From contig JACATO010000089.1 in NCBI GenBank assembly GCA_018389105.1, positions 1 to 64,000 of the forward strand: a stretch of DNA of 64,000 bases, written 5' to 3'. The notes below the pieces were generated by a model. It searched no databases. It saw only the letters and a list, made by a program, of their open reading frames with translations, and was not told the DNA's origin. A program made the position numbers and the translations under genes. Origin of the DNA: Nautilus pompilius (Eukaryota; Mollusca; Cephalopoda; Nautilida; Nautilidae). Each line of letters starts with the position of its first letter. The stretch's first letter is position 1. Of this stretch, positions 14,301 to 29,400 are shown in pieces.

Positions 14301-17300
14301 ATCATGACAGTAGATTACCCGAAGTCCTCTTCACTGACGCATGCGCCATGGGTCAAGACGTTTAAAGGTGAAATGAGGCCGATCATAAATGCAGAAGTAC
14401 ATGAATAATAGAAGGAAGCAAACTACGGAGATAACGATAAGATTCGGTCAACATATCGGTTTATAATCATCTTTTTCAAGACTTCTATTCAGGCTACAAA
14501 ATGTGTGTAATTAATGCTTTATGATTCAAATGAGGATAGAGATGCCGATTATGAACTTAGCAGTTATATTTAGAGATAATTCAAGGTTTAAATGTCGTCT
14601 CTTTCGAATGTTAAAATTAAAATTCTCCGCCATATTTAAAATATAAAATTTTTTTCTTGCCAACAAAATCACCCGCAGTAATTTTTTAACCATACATCGA
14701 TCTTTTTATTGTAGTAGATGTTAGAGCATACAACGAGGAGAGTACGAGTCCAGAACAGTATTATACAACGGTCGCCGCATAAGGATAATTAAATAAACTT
14801 ATAAAAAGGTAAATAAATTTGCTGAGATTTTTTTCAGATGTCGCCTGAGACTGCGCTTGGTGTTGTACCCAATTCGAGCCTAATAAAGAGCTGGAGTATT
14901 AAAGTCCAGCACTAAGGAAGATTGACGGTAAATTAGGTTGTCACACCAATAACAATATTAGTTCTACAACTTTCCGTTAATAGACCGAGAGGAAATATAA
15001 AATTATGTAAATGTAACTTATCAAAAGCATAGAATACCTCGACTCTTCCTTGTGGATTGATCCGAACCGTCAGGCCCTTAAAGTTGACGTCGACCAAACG
15101 GGTGTAGGATACCCTGGTGTTTCGACCCCGGTGCTCGTTCTTCACCTCAATACTGAAGTACTGGCCGTATTCAACAGACTGGCTCAAAATATATTTGCAG
15201 GTTCCCATAAAGTGGATCATTTGGCCGTCGAAGGTCTTATAATGAGGATCCCCGGTGACTTGGCATCTACAAGTCTTCTCTGCAATATACAGAAACAAAG
15301 TTCCATCATTTAGCATCAGTTCGTCACTTCAGAGACTGAAAAGACTTCAAGCTGACAAACAATAGCCAAGGATCTTGTCCCCTGTTAAACTGACACAAAT
15401 TTGTTCAGATTGCAGCAAACGGTAGCATCGCCTCACCGGCGTTGGCCCTTTTGTTATACTTGTCACTGGCGCAGTGAGATAACACATGGTGTCTGTTGTT
15501 TGTGGGTTGTATTAAAGTAAACTGTTACAGGTACACTTCTTATTATTAAACACTTATTACTGACAAGGGAGAGACAAGTCAGAATTACATGTATCAGTGA
15601 CAGTGGTTATTCCTCAAAATACAGCCTTTACAGGAACCGTATTATACCTCCATAACGGGTCATATTCTTTATCTGCGAAAGAAATTAAAGAGACACTTCC
15701 TTTCATGGTTACTGATGTAGCTCCGCGCCTACAGATGAAGAGCTGAACTGGTAGGATTTAGTAATTTACGGTGGTAATCAATAGAGAATGAGTCAGGAAA
15801 TATTAAATAAAAATCTCCTGAAACTAACGCTTTTCTGCTAACATCAAAGAAACACTGGATCTTCAATAATTTGGAACGATACTCAATAAGCTTTTGATAA
15901 ATGAATACAGATAACCCATCAGTGTCGGGAGATAGTATATTTGTTAAGTGCCTGCCTGAATCCTCGGCAAATACAACAGGTCCAGTCTTTACCTTCAGAA
16001 AATATTCCGCGATACCAACCAAATGCCACAAACATAGAAAAAAGCTGGTAGACCTCTGTAACCAGGTTATACTGACCGGAGATTCTGTCTGTTCGTGGGT
16101 GAGTTCCACGGAATAATTCAGCTTGGCACAGAAGAAATGTTGAGACAAGAAATTACGTTGATCGGAAATTTTCATACCAGCTCACTTTGTGTGGAAGCTC
16201 CCGTCGTCAACACCGCCATTGTGATTAATTTAATAAGAAGTCGCACTGGTTTAACATCTCATCCAAAACTTCAAATTAGTCAACCCTTATTTTCCACGAT
16301 TGTTGAAGCTACTCACTTTCCCAAGATTCCATGATTGGCCGTCTGAGTTAATGTCCACTGCGACACAAAATGTGATATATCGCATTTCTTAGTGACAGAG
16401 AGCATAATGATAAATGATTGTTGCTTGCCAACAATGAAACACGTGACTTACTCAACACACACTTGGATCCTACCAGCACATAGCCTTTTGCACATTCGCA
16501 TCCTCTCTGACCCTTCACACTGCCGCACACTTGGTTCGAGCCGCAGGAATGTTGGACGTATTTCAAAGACCCACGTCCAGATGCCAGTTTACAATGGGCC
16601 ACGTACTTACAGCCCGGAAGAAGGATGTGTGTCCCCAACTGTAATAAATAGCACGAGGATAGTCAGTACTTCGCTAACTATCGACTTGGCAGGAGTCTGA
16701 TGAAACAAGAGAGAAAACTATGTCGATGTCAAAAGTATCGAGGGAAAACAACATCAGTAACGGTAACGAATAGCAGTGAGGTGATTCATCTCAATAGAAG
16801 ATGAGGTCCAACGTGAAAATATTCAGGATCATTTATTCAAACCGATCAATGGAGACAGGCGTGAACTCTGAAGTGGATAAAACGATAATGGTGGTAATAT
16901 GGCTACCCTAGACCACAACCTGGTTAGTCCTCCTGCAAACAAGAGATTACTATTGCTGATAACACTAGCAACCTGTCTCCCTCTCTGTACTTCTACATTT
17001 CGAGCGTCTCCGTATTACGCTGCATTCATCTCTTTTAGAAGCAGATATTTCTTTTTATTATCTTCTGTTTTGTTGTTACATCTAAGGAGCCATAATCATA
17101 GCAAGTGGAGCACGGGGAACAGACATACCGGGATGTAGATGTTGTACCCATTTTTGGAATAGGTGCAGCCGCAGTCTCTCTTGGCTATGCACTCCTCACG
17201 CTCAGAACAAAGCCGGGCTTACACACGCATCCCTCTACATCCGGAAGATCGCATTCCGTTTGCAAGCTGGAGCAGGTGGATTGGCAGGCGCTTGTCTCTA

Positions 17301-20300
17301 TTTGTACACCATTTCTTCCCACAATCCTTTGCTGCATAAAGAATCATTGAGTTGATACAGAGAAAGTGAAAGCTATTGCATCTAATAACAGGTTAATTAT
17401 TCCGGTATTTGCATTGTCATTAAAGAATTTTTAATAAATGACAAATAATTTGTAACACGATTGCTCTCCGTACTTACAAAATAATCTCTGAGTTTCAAAT
17501 AAGTGCGCATCGCTTACTTTCTTCAATGTTTCCACAAGAGTCCTATCTTGGCAGAACTAGTTCCACACGTTATTGTATGAAGAAAGCAACAAAAAACAGT
17601 AATTTTAACTTATCAAAAGCACAAAATACCTGGACACTTCTTTGTGGATTGATCCGAACCGTCAAGCCATTAAATTTGACGTCGACCAAACGGGTGTAGG
17701 ATACCCTGGTGTTTCGACCCCGGTGCTCGTTCTTCACCTCCACACTGAAGTATTGGCCGAATTCAGCAGACTGGCTCAAGATATATTTGCAGGTTCCCAT
17801 AAAGTGGATCATTTGGCCGTCGAAGGTCTTATAATGCGGATCCCCGGAGACTTGGCATCTACAAGGTTTCTCTGCAATATACAGAAACAAAGTTCCATCA
17901 TTTAGCATCAGTTCGTCACTTCAGAGACTGAAAAGACTTCAAAGCTGACAAACAATAGCCATGAATCTTGTCCCTGTTAAAATAGACACATAATTGTTTA
18001 AAACACTTATTACTGACAAGGGAGAGACAAGTCAGAATTACATGTGTCAGTGTCTGTGGTTATTCCTCAAAATACAGCCTTTACAGGAACCGTATTATAC
18101 CTCCATAACGGGCCATATTCTTTATCTGCGAAAGAAATTAAAGAGAACACTTCCTTTCATGGTTACTGATGTAGCTCCGCGCCTACAGATGAAGAGCTGA
18201 ACTGGTAGGATTTAGTAATTTACGGTGGTAATCAATAGAGAATGAGTCAGGAAATATTAAATAAAAAATCTCCTGAAACTAATGCTTTTCTGCTAACATC
18301 AAAGAACACTGGATCTTCAATAATTTGGAACGATACTCAATAAGCTTTTGATAAATGAATACAGATAACCCATCAGTGTCGGGGGATAGTATTTGTAAGT
18401 GCCTGCCTGAATCCTCGGCAAATACAACAGGTCCAGTCTTTACCTTCAGAAAATATTCCGCGATACCAACCAAATGCCACAAACATATAAAAAAGCTGGT
18501 AGACCTCTGTAACCAGGATATACTGACCGGAGATTCTGTCTGTTCGTGGGTGAGTTCCACGGAATAATTCAGCTTGGCACAGAAGAATGTTGAGACAAGA
18601 AATTACGTTGATCGGAAATTTTCATACCACCTCACTTTGTGTGGAAGCTCCCGTCGTCAAACACCGCCATTGTGATTAATTTAATAAGAAGTCGCACTGG
18701 TTTAACATCTCATCCAAAACTTCAAATTAGTCAACCCTTATTTTCCACGATTGTTGAAGCTACTCACTTTCCCAAGATTCCATGATTGGCCGTCTGAGTT
18801 AATGTCCACTGCGACACAAAATGTGATATATCACAATTTCTTAGTGACAGAGAGCATAATAATAAATGATTGTTGCTTGCCAACAATGAAACACGTGACT
18901 TACTCAACACACACTTGGATCCTATCAGCACATAGCCTTTTGCACATTCGCATCCTCTCTGACCCTTCACACTGCCGCACACTTGGTTCGAGCCGCAGGA
19001 ATGTTGGACGTATTTCAAAGACCCACGCCCAGATGCCAGTTTACAATGGGCCACGTACTTGCAGCCCGGAAGAAGGATGTGTGTCCCCAACTGTAATAAA
19101 TAGCACGAGGATAGTCAGTACTTCGCTAACTATCGACTTGGCAGGAGTCTGATGAAACAAGAGAGAAAACTATGTCGATGTCAAAAGTATCGAGGGAAAA
19201 CAACATCAGTAACGGTAACGAATAGCACTGAGGTAATTCATCTCAATAGGAGATGAGGTCCAACGTGAAAATATTCAGGATCATTTATTCAAACCGATCA
19301 ATGGAGACAGGCGTGAACTTGAAGTGTCTAAAACGATAATGGTGGTAATATGGCTACCTAGACCACCACTGGTGAGTCCTGCCAACAAGAGTATTACTGC
19401 TGCCGATTACTTTCATTGCATCATCTAGCTCTTCTGTCTTCTTCATCTCCCGCTTCTCCGCTTTACGCTGCGGTCAGCTATTTTGGACGAAATATTTAGT
19501 TGACCCAAAAATTTAACAGAAATCAGTTTTCTATGCTGCTGTCCGTTATCCAGAACCTTCCCTGCCAGGTGAACCATCAATAGGTTCACGTTTGCAATTC
19601 CATTGAAGATAAATGTATTCAACAAACAGTCTGTCGGTTTGAAAGATTAAGTCTCGTCTGTTCACTTTTAAGGAATTGAACTCGTTTTCTGTAAAAATGA
19701 AAATGGTAAATCATTTGAAGAAGACACTAATTCTTCAAGGAATCCAATACTTTTCAAATGTGAAGCCCGCAGACATCTTTTAATAGCCGATTTTGAACTC
19801 AACCCTAACCCTGGTATTGCTACAGAGAGGTTTATACCAAAAGGAGCCGTAATCATAGCAGAGTGGAGCACGGGGACCAGACGTACCGGGATGTAGATGT
19901 TGTACCCATTTTTGGAATAGGTGCAGCCGCAGTCTCTCTTGGCTATGCACTCCTCACCGCTCAGAACAAAGCCGGGCTTACACACGCATCCCTCTACATC
20001 CGGAAGATCGCATTCCGTTTGCAAGCTGGAGCAGGTGGATTGGCAGGCGCTTGTCTTGTATTTGTACACCATGTTCTTCCCACAATCCTTCGCTGCAGAC
20101 AAAACATTTCTTCCATTGATACAGCGAAACAGAAAGCTAAACGGCTAATATCAAGTTAATTTATTGCTTCATTTAGAAGTCATTAATGAATATTATTGCC
20201 ATGAACACGGTTGAGCTTATTTGTATTTAATTCCTATGATTGGGCGCTTGATGAGAAATAAAAATGCCTTTAAAATCTGCAATATTGCAACTATATACTT

Positions 20301-23300
20301 TAAATTTTTTTATACATTATCAATAATATTGTTATTTATTGATCTATCTCTAAAATAGCTCCCATTGTAATCTTTCTTCTTTTGTTCATTTATGTCTTAG
20401 GTCTAAAGTTCAGCCAGTAAATCGTTCAGCGCATCATGAACCAAAATGTTTCAGTTAGAAAACCAAACACAAGCATAAAGCTTCTCTTTTACTTGGAGAT
20501 CCTAGTGTCCAAGAACACAGTACTCACGACACTTGGCTGTGGCTCTCCAGTTCACATTTATGCCGTGGATTTCACAAGCTGCAGACAAACCTTCCACCGC
20601 CTGGCACCACACTTTAGATAAGGTCGGAGCCGTCGCGTATGCACACACATCAAAGACGCAGTCTTCGTAATAGGAATCAAATATCTGTTTTGTCAGCTTC
20701 CCAGCGCAAGACGCGAAAAGGGATCTGAGAAGGTTGCATTTTCTTTTGCCAAGATCACAGTGGCTCTTAATGTCTTCTTTCTCCTCACACCTGCAAATAA
20801 TAATAATAATAATATTAAAACCCCTGACGAAATCTTCAACCTATTCCAGGATTATTCCCGTTTTTCACGAAGCTTCCAAACCTAAACGATCAGAGTTGAG
20901 TTCACTTACTGCAGCTTTCAATAAACGACATCTATTATGGGAAACACAGAACACATTTTGGTCCTCCGAGTGAATTATATAAATAATATGTTGTCTGTGG
21001 CTGACGGAAGCAGGTATTTAGGGATGACATGCGTAAGAAGAGACAACAACTGCCCAGCCGACTTGCCAATTTTACTGAAATGTTGGATGGATGCTCTTCA
21101 GCGAGTCACTCGTAAGTTTTCACTATTTTCCGTCACCGTCTTTCATTAAGGGACGTGGGTTTATTTAGACTTGTCATCATGCGCCTGTGTCCCTGTTCAA
21201 AGACTGAACCAATCGAATGCAGACCTATGTGCATCTTCTACGTTCCAAATCATCTTTGATTAATTACTAAGTAAAAACGACTCGTTAGATTTCTAATTTT
21301 TCTATAATGTTTTGAAACACAACTCACTGTTTGAAATTAGAGTCATCCCGGACTCTGTAGCTTTCCCCGATGATGGAGAACTTGTTATTCACTCGAGAAA
21401 CATCTTTCCCTCCTTTCGTCTTATAGTCGTCCTTTATTCCATTGCAGTCTCCACAGAGGCCAGTCAGGTGCTTGCGGTATTCTGTCGGTACGAACACCTC
21501 CACCCGGTGTTTACCATCGAACCGGACCTTCAGATCCCAGCCAGTGGTAACAGTGACCCATCCGGAAGAACTTGCTACATTAACTGAGAAATTGCCCACA
21601 GACTGTCTGAATGGCAGGGTTACTGCTGACCCGTTTACCTGTAATTGATAAAAAAAATAACAAAAATGTGACTTAAAAAATACGAAGGAAATAATTTGTT
21701 CTCGTATCCATTATCTTAAAACCTAAAATATTTTCATATTACAGATCATCAATCTGGCTGACCAATGCATTTACATCTCTCGTGTTTTGTCAACGTTATT
21801 CCTACTTCCAGAACAATAAGGTGTTTTCTGAAAATTGGCTGTCTTCCTATTTATAGCAGGCAAAACACACACAAACAGAGAGAGAGAGAATGGTATCTCC
21901 GATAATTTATTTGTCAACAAAATTTCTTTCCTGGATGTTAGAAAAATATCTGGCCCCACCTTCTATTATTGGAGCCTCTCAGACGAAATACCTTAATGGA
22001 ATCCATCCCGGCCGACAGAGGACACCTCTGTTCTTGGTTCTTTCTGTTTTCTCACGGAGACCAGATATCATTCAAGAAAATCATGAAGACGAAACCCGAA
22101 CATTTGCATGTTTACTTTATTCTTCTCTCCTTTCCAAACTTTCTGTATTTACTAAATCATCGTCCAGTTTCAGGTGAGTGTAAACCGCTTCCTCTCTCCG
22201 GAGTTTTCAAGATAATCTCCTCCCCGACAGCAAAACACCTGCAGTCGCTTATCTGTAGTTTCAGACATTCGCCAAGATTCGTTCGGACAGATATCAAGAA
22301 AATATTTGTTTTTCTCTCCTTCTTTACAAACAGAATGATGACGAGTGGACTAAAAGACCGACTATTGTAGGTGATGGAGACAGATGCACAAAACTTGCGG
22401 CCGTTCGTTTTCCACAGAAATTTTGCCCTCGTTATAACTAAATTTTAATGTTTTTTTATGTTTTAAATTGTTTAGAGCAGATTATTAGGTATCATGATAA
22501 TCCGCATAAAGTGTTCTTCTGAAAGAAGATCGAGCTAGATTTGCACCATCATGACAGCAGATTACCCGAAGTCCCCTTCACTGACGCATGCGCCATGGGC
22601 CAAGACGTTTAACAGGTGAAATGAGCCGATCATAAATGCAGAAGTACATGAATAATAGAAGGAAGCAAACTACGGAGATAACGATAAGATTCGGTCAACA
22701 TATCGGTTTATAATTCATCTTTTTCAAGACTTTCTATTCAGGCTACAAAATGTGTAATTAATGCTTTATGATTCAAATGAGGATAGAGATGCCGATTATG
22801 AACTTAGCAGTTATATTTAGAGATAATTCAAGGTTTAAATGTCGTCTCTTTCGAATGTTAAATTAAAATTCTCCGCCATATTTAAAATATAAAATTTTTT
22901 TCTTGCCAACAAAATCACCCGCAGTAATTTTTTAACCATACATCGATCTTTTTATTGTAGTAGATGTTAGAGCATACAACGAGGAGAGTACGAGTCCAGA
23001 ACAGTATTATACAACGGTCGCCGCATAAGGATAATTAAATAAACTTATAAAAAGGTAAATAAATTTGCTGAGATTTTTTTCAGATGTCGCCTGAGACTGC
23101 GCTTGGTGTTGTACCCAATTCGAGCCTAATAAAGAGCTGGAGTATTAAAGTCCAGCACTAAGGAAGATTGACGGTAAATTAGGTTGTCACACCAATAACA
23201 ATATTAGTTCTACAACTTTCCGTTAATAGACCGAGAGGAAATATAAAATTATGTAAATGTAACTTATCAAAAGCATAGAATACCTCGACTCTTCCTTGTG

Positions 23301-26300
23301 GATTGATCCGAACCGTCAGGCCCTTAAAGTTGACGTCGACCAAACGGGTGTAGGATACCCTGGTGTTTCGACCCCGGTGCTCGTTCTTCACCTCAATACT
23401 AAAGTACTGGCCGTATTCAACAGACTGGCTCAAAATATATTTGCAGGTTCCCATAAAGTGGATCATTTGGCCGTCGAAGGTCTTATAATGCGGATCCCCG
23501 GAGACTTGGCATCTACAAGTCTTCTCTGCAATACACAGAAACAAAGTTCCATCATTTAGCATCAGTTCGTCACATCAGAGACTGAAAAGACTTCAAAGCT
23601 GACAAACAATAGCCATGAATCTTGTCCCCTGTTAAAATAGACACATAAATTGTTAAAACACTTATTACTGACAAGGGAGAGACAAGTCAGAATTACATGT
23701 GTCAGTGTCTGTGGTTATTCCTCAAAATACAGCCTTTACAGGAACCGTATTATACCTCCATAACGGGTCATATTCTTTATCTGCGAAAGAAATTAAAGAG
23801 AAAACTTCCTTTCATGGTTACTGATGTAGCTCCGCGCCTACAGATGAAGAGATGAACTGGTAGGATTTAGTAATTTACGGTGGTAATCAATAGAGAATGA
23901 GTCAGGAAATATTAAATAAAAATCTCCTGAAACTAATGCTTTTCTGCTAACATCAAAGAACACTGGATCTTCAATAATTTGGAACGATACTCAATAAGCT
24001 TTTGATAAATGAATACAGATAACCCATCAGTGTCGGGGAATAGTATTTGTTAAGTGCCTGCCTGAATCCTCGGCAAATACAACAGGTCCAGTCTTTACCT
24101 TCAGAAAATATTCCGCGATACCAACCAAATGCCACAAACATATTAAAAAGCTGGTAGACTTCTGTAACCAGGATATACTGACCGGAGATTCTGTCTGTTC
24201 GTGGGTGAGTTCCACGGAATAATTCAGCTTGGCACAGAAGAAATGTTGAGACAAGAAATTACGTTGATCGGAAATTTTCATACCACCTCACTTTGTGTGG
24301 AAGCTCCCGTCGTCAACACCGCCATTGTGATTAATTTAATAAGAAGTCGCACTGGTTTAACATCTCATCCAAAGCTTCAAATTAGTCAACCCTTATTTTC
24401 CACGATTGTTGAAGCTACTCACTTTCCCAAGCTCCATGATTGGCCGTCTGAGTTAATGTCCACTGCGACACAAAATATGATATATCGCAATTTCTTAGTG
24501 ACAGAGAGCATAATGATAAATGATTGTTGCTTGCAAACATGAAACACGTGACTTACTCAACACACACTTGGATCCTACCAGCACATAGCCTTTTGCACAT
24601 TCGCATCCTCTCTGACCCTTCACACTGCCGCACACTTGGTTCGAGCCGCAGGAATGTTGGACGTATTTCAAAGACCCACGTCCAGATGCCAGTTTACAAT
24701 GGGCCACGTACTTACAGCCCGGAAGCAGGATGTGTGTCCCCAACTGTAATAAATAGCACGAGGATAGTCAGTACTTCGCTAACTATCGACTTGGCAGGAG
24801 TCTGATGAAACAAGAGAGAAAACTATGTCGATGTCAAAAGTATCGAGGGGAAAACAACATCAATAACGGTAACGAATAGCAGTGAGGTGATTCATCTCAA
24901 TAGAAGATGAGGTCCAACGTGAAAATATTCAGGATCATTTATTCAAACCGATCAATGGAGACAGGCGTGAACTCTGAAGTGTCTAAAACGATAATGGTGG
25001 TAATATGGCTACCTAGACCACAACCTGGTGAGTCCTGCAAACAAAGATTACTGCTCCGATTATTTCATTAGCATATCTAGCTTTCTTGCCTTCTTATCTC
25101 CCGCTTCTCCGCTTTACGCTGCGGCAGCTATTTTGGACAAAATATTTAGTTGACCCATTTAACAGAAATAAGTTTTCTATGCTGCGTCCGTTATCCAGAA
25201 CCTTCCCTGCCAGGAACGATCTAGGTCACGTATGCAATTCCTGAAGATAATTTATCCAACAAACAGTCTGTGGTTAAGATTAAGTTTCGTCTGTTCACTT
25301 TCAAGTATTGAACTCGTTTTCTGTAAAAATTAAAAATGTAAATCATTTAAGATGCACTAATTCCTCAAGGACCAATACTTTTCAAATGTGAAGCCCGCAG
25401 ACATATTTTTAATAGCCGATTTTGAACTCAACCCTAACCCTGGTATTGCTACAGAGAGGTTTATACCAAAAGGAGCCGTAATCATAGCAGAGTGGAGCAC
25501 GGGGACCAGACGTACCGGGATGTAGATGTTGTACCCATTTTTGGAATAGGTGCAGCCGCAGTCTCTCTTGGCTATGCACTCCTCACCGCTCAGAACAAAG
25601 CCGGGCTTACACACGCATCCCTCTACATCCGGAAGATCGCATTCCGTTTGCAAGCTGGAGCAGGTGGATTGGCAGGCGCTTGTCTTGTATTTGTACACCA
25701 TGTTCTCCCCACAATCTTTGCTGCAGAAAGAGTCATTGAGTTGATACAGAGAAAGTGAAAGCTATTGCATCTAATAACAGGCTAATTTATTCCGGTATTT
25801 GCATTGTCATTAAAGAATATTTTAATAAATGACAAAGAATTTGGAACACGGTTGATCTTCTTTATAATTCGGACGTTTTATTCTGGGCTTGATGAGAAAT
25901 GGAAACGTTTTATAATCTACAAGAATTTACAAATTTAATGTTTAAATTGCTTTCACAAATAATTATTAACATTTTAATTGTTTTTATCTATAACAGAGGA
26001 CCCATTGTAATCTGTATTCTTTGTTCATTTATGTCTTAGGTCTAAAGTTCAGCCAGTAAATCGTTCAGCGCATCATGAACCAAAATGTTTCAGTTAGAAA
26101 ACCAAACACAAGCATAAAGCTTCTCTTTTACTTGGAGATCCTAGTGTCCAAGAACACAGTACTCACGACACTTGGCTCTGGCTCTCCAGTTCACATTTAT
26201 GCCGTGGATTTCACAAGCTGCAGACAAACCTTCCACCGCCTGGCACCACACTTTAGATAAGGTCGGAGCCGTCGCGTATGCACACACATCAAAGACGCAG

Positions 26301-26459
26301 TCTTCGTAATAGGAATCAAATATCTGTTTTGTCAGCTTCCCAGCGCAAGACGCGAAAAGGGATCTGAGAAGGTTGCATTTTCTTTTGCCAAGATCACAGT
26401 GGCTCTTAATGTCTTCTTTCTCCTCACCTGCATAATAATAATAATCAATAATAATAATC

Positions 26460-26491
<32 letters not shown>

Positions 26492-29400
26492 TTAAACCCC
26501 TGACGAAATCTTCAACCTATTCCAGGATTATTCCCGTTTTTCATGAAGCTTCCAAACGTAAACGATCAGAGTTGAGTTCACTTACCGCAGCTTTCAATAA
26601 ACGACATCTATTATGGGAAACACAGAACACATTTTGGTCCTCCGAGTGAATTATATAAATAATATGTTGTCTGTGGCTGACGGAAGCAGGTATTAGGGAT
26701 GACATGCGTAAGAAGAGACAACAACTGCCCAGCCGACTTGCCAATTTTACTGAAATGTTGGATGGATGCTCTTCAGCGAGTCACTCGTAAGTTTTCACTA
26801 TTTTCCGTCACCGTCTTTCATTAAGGGACGTGGGTTTATTTAGACTTGTCATCATGCGCCTGTGTCCCTGTTGCAAAGACTGAACCAATCGAATGCAGAC
26901 CTATGTGCATCTTCTACGTTCCAAATCATCTTTGATTAATTACTAAGTAAAAACGACTCGTTAGATTTCTAATTTTTCTATAATGTTTTGAAACACAACT
27001 CACTGTTTGAAATTAGAGTCATCCCGGACTCTGTAGCTTTCCCCGATGATGGAGAACTTGTTATTCACTCGAGAAACATCTTTCCCTCCTTTCGTCTTAT
27101 AGTCGTCCTTTATTCCATTGCAGTCTCCACAGATGCCGGTCAGGTGCTTGCGATATTCTGTCGGTACGAACACCTCCACCCGGTGGTGACCATCGAACCG
27201 GACCTTCAGTTCCCAGCCAGTGGTAACAGTGACCCATCCGGAAGAACTTGCTACAGTAACTGAGAAATTGCCCACAGACTGTCTGAATGGCAGGGTTACT
27301 GCTGACCCGTTTAACTGTAATTGATAAAAAAATAACAAAAATGTGACTTAAAAAATACGAAGGAAATAATTTGTTCTCGTATCCATTATCTTAAAACCTA
27401 AAATATTTTCATATTACAGATCATCAATCTGGCTGACCAATGCATTTACATCTCTCGTGTTTTGTCAACGTTATTCCTACTTCCAGAACAATAAGGTGTT
27501 TTCTGAAAATTGGCTGTCTTCCTATTTATAGCAGGCAAAACACACACACAAACAGAGAGAGAGAATGGTATCTCCGATAATTTATTTGTCAACAAAATTT
27601 CTTTCCTGGATGTTAGAAAAATATCTGGCCCCACCTTCTATTATTGGAGCCTCTCAGACGAAATACCTTAATGGAATCCATCCCGGCCGACAGAGGACAC
27701 CTCTGTTCTTGGTTCTTTCTGTTTTCTCAGGGAGACCAGATATCATTCAAGAAAATCATGAAGACGAAACCCAAACATTTGCATGTTTACTTTATTCTTC
27801 TCTCCTTTCCAAACTTTCTGTATTTACTAAATCATCGTCCAGTTTCAGGTGAGTGTAGACCGCTTCCTCTCTCCGGAGCTTTCAAGATAATCTCCTCTCC
27901 GACAGCTAAACACCTGCAGTCGCCTATCTGTAGTTTCAGACATTCGCCAAGATTCGTTCGGACAGATATCAAGAAAAATATTTGTTTTCTCCTCTTTACA
28001 AACAGAATGATGACGAGTGGACTAAAAGACCGACTATTGTAGTGATGGAGACAGATGCACAAAACTTGCGGCCGTTCGTTTTCCACAGAAATTTTGCCCT
28101 CGTTATAACTAAATTTTAATGTTTTTTAGTTTTAAATTGTTTAGAGCAGATTATTATGGTATCATGATAATCCGCATAAAGTGTTCTTCTGAAAGAAGAT
28201 CGAGCTAGATTTGCACCATCATGACAGTAGATTACCCGAAGTCCCCTTCACTGACGCATGCGCCATGGGTCAAGACGTTTAACAGGTGAAATGAGCCGAT
28301 CATAAATGCAGAAGTACATGAATAATAGAAGGAAGCAAACTACGGAGATAACGATAAGATTCGGTCATCATATCGGTTTATAATTCAAATTTTTCAAGAC
28401 TTTCTATTCAGGCTACAAAATGTGTAATTAATGCTTTATGATTCAAATGAGGATAGAGATGCCGATTATGAACTTAGCAGTTATATTTAGAGATAATTCA
28501 AGGTTTAAATGTCGTCTCTTTCGAATGTTAAATTAAAATTCTCCGCCATATTTAAAATATAAAATTTTTTTCTTGCCAACAAAATCACCCGCAGTAATTT
28601 TTAACCATACATCGATCTTTTTATTGTAGTAGATGTTAGAGCATACAACGAGGAGAGTACGAGTCCAGAACAGTATTATACAACGGTCGCCGCATAAGGA
28701 TAATTAAATAAACTTATAAAAAGGTAAATAAATTTGCTGAGATTTTTCAGATGTCGCCTGAGACTGCGCTTGGTGTTGTACCCAATTCGAGCCTAATAAA
28801 GAGCTGGAGTATTAAAGTCCAGCACTAAGGAAGATTGACGGTAAATTAGGTTGTCACAACCGATAACAATATTAGTTCTACAACTTTCCGTTAATAGACC
28901 GAGAGGAAATATAAAATTATGTAAATGTAACTTATCAAAAGCATAGAATACCTCGACTCTTCCTTGTGGATTGATCCGAACCGTCAGGCCCTTAAAGTTG
29001 ACGTCGACCAAACGGGTGTAGGATACGCTGGTGTTTCGACCCCGGTGCTCGTTCTTCACCTCAATACTAAAGTACTGGCTGTATTCAACAGACTGGCTCA
29101 AAATATATTTGCAGGTTCCCATAAAGTGGATCATTTGGCCGTCGAAAGTCTTATAATACGGGTCTCCGGAGACTTGGCATCTACAAGTCTTCTCTGCAAT
29201 ATACAGAAACAAAGTTCCATATTTTACCATCTGTTCGTGACTTCAGAGACTGAAAAGACTTCAAAGCTGACAAACAATAGCCATGGATCTTGTCCCCTGT
29301 TAAGCTGGACACAAATTTGTTCAGATTGCAGCAAACGGTAGCATCGCCTCACCGGCGTTGGCGGCCCTTTTGTTATACTTGTCACTGGCGCAGTGGAGAT

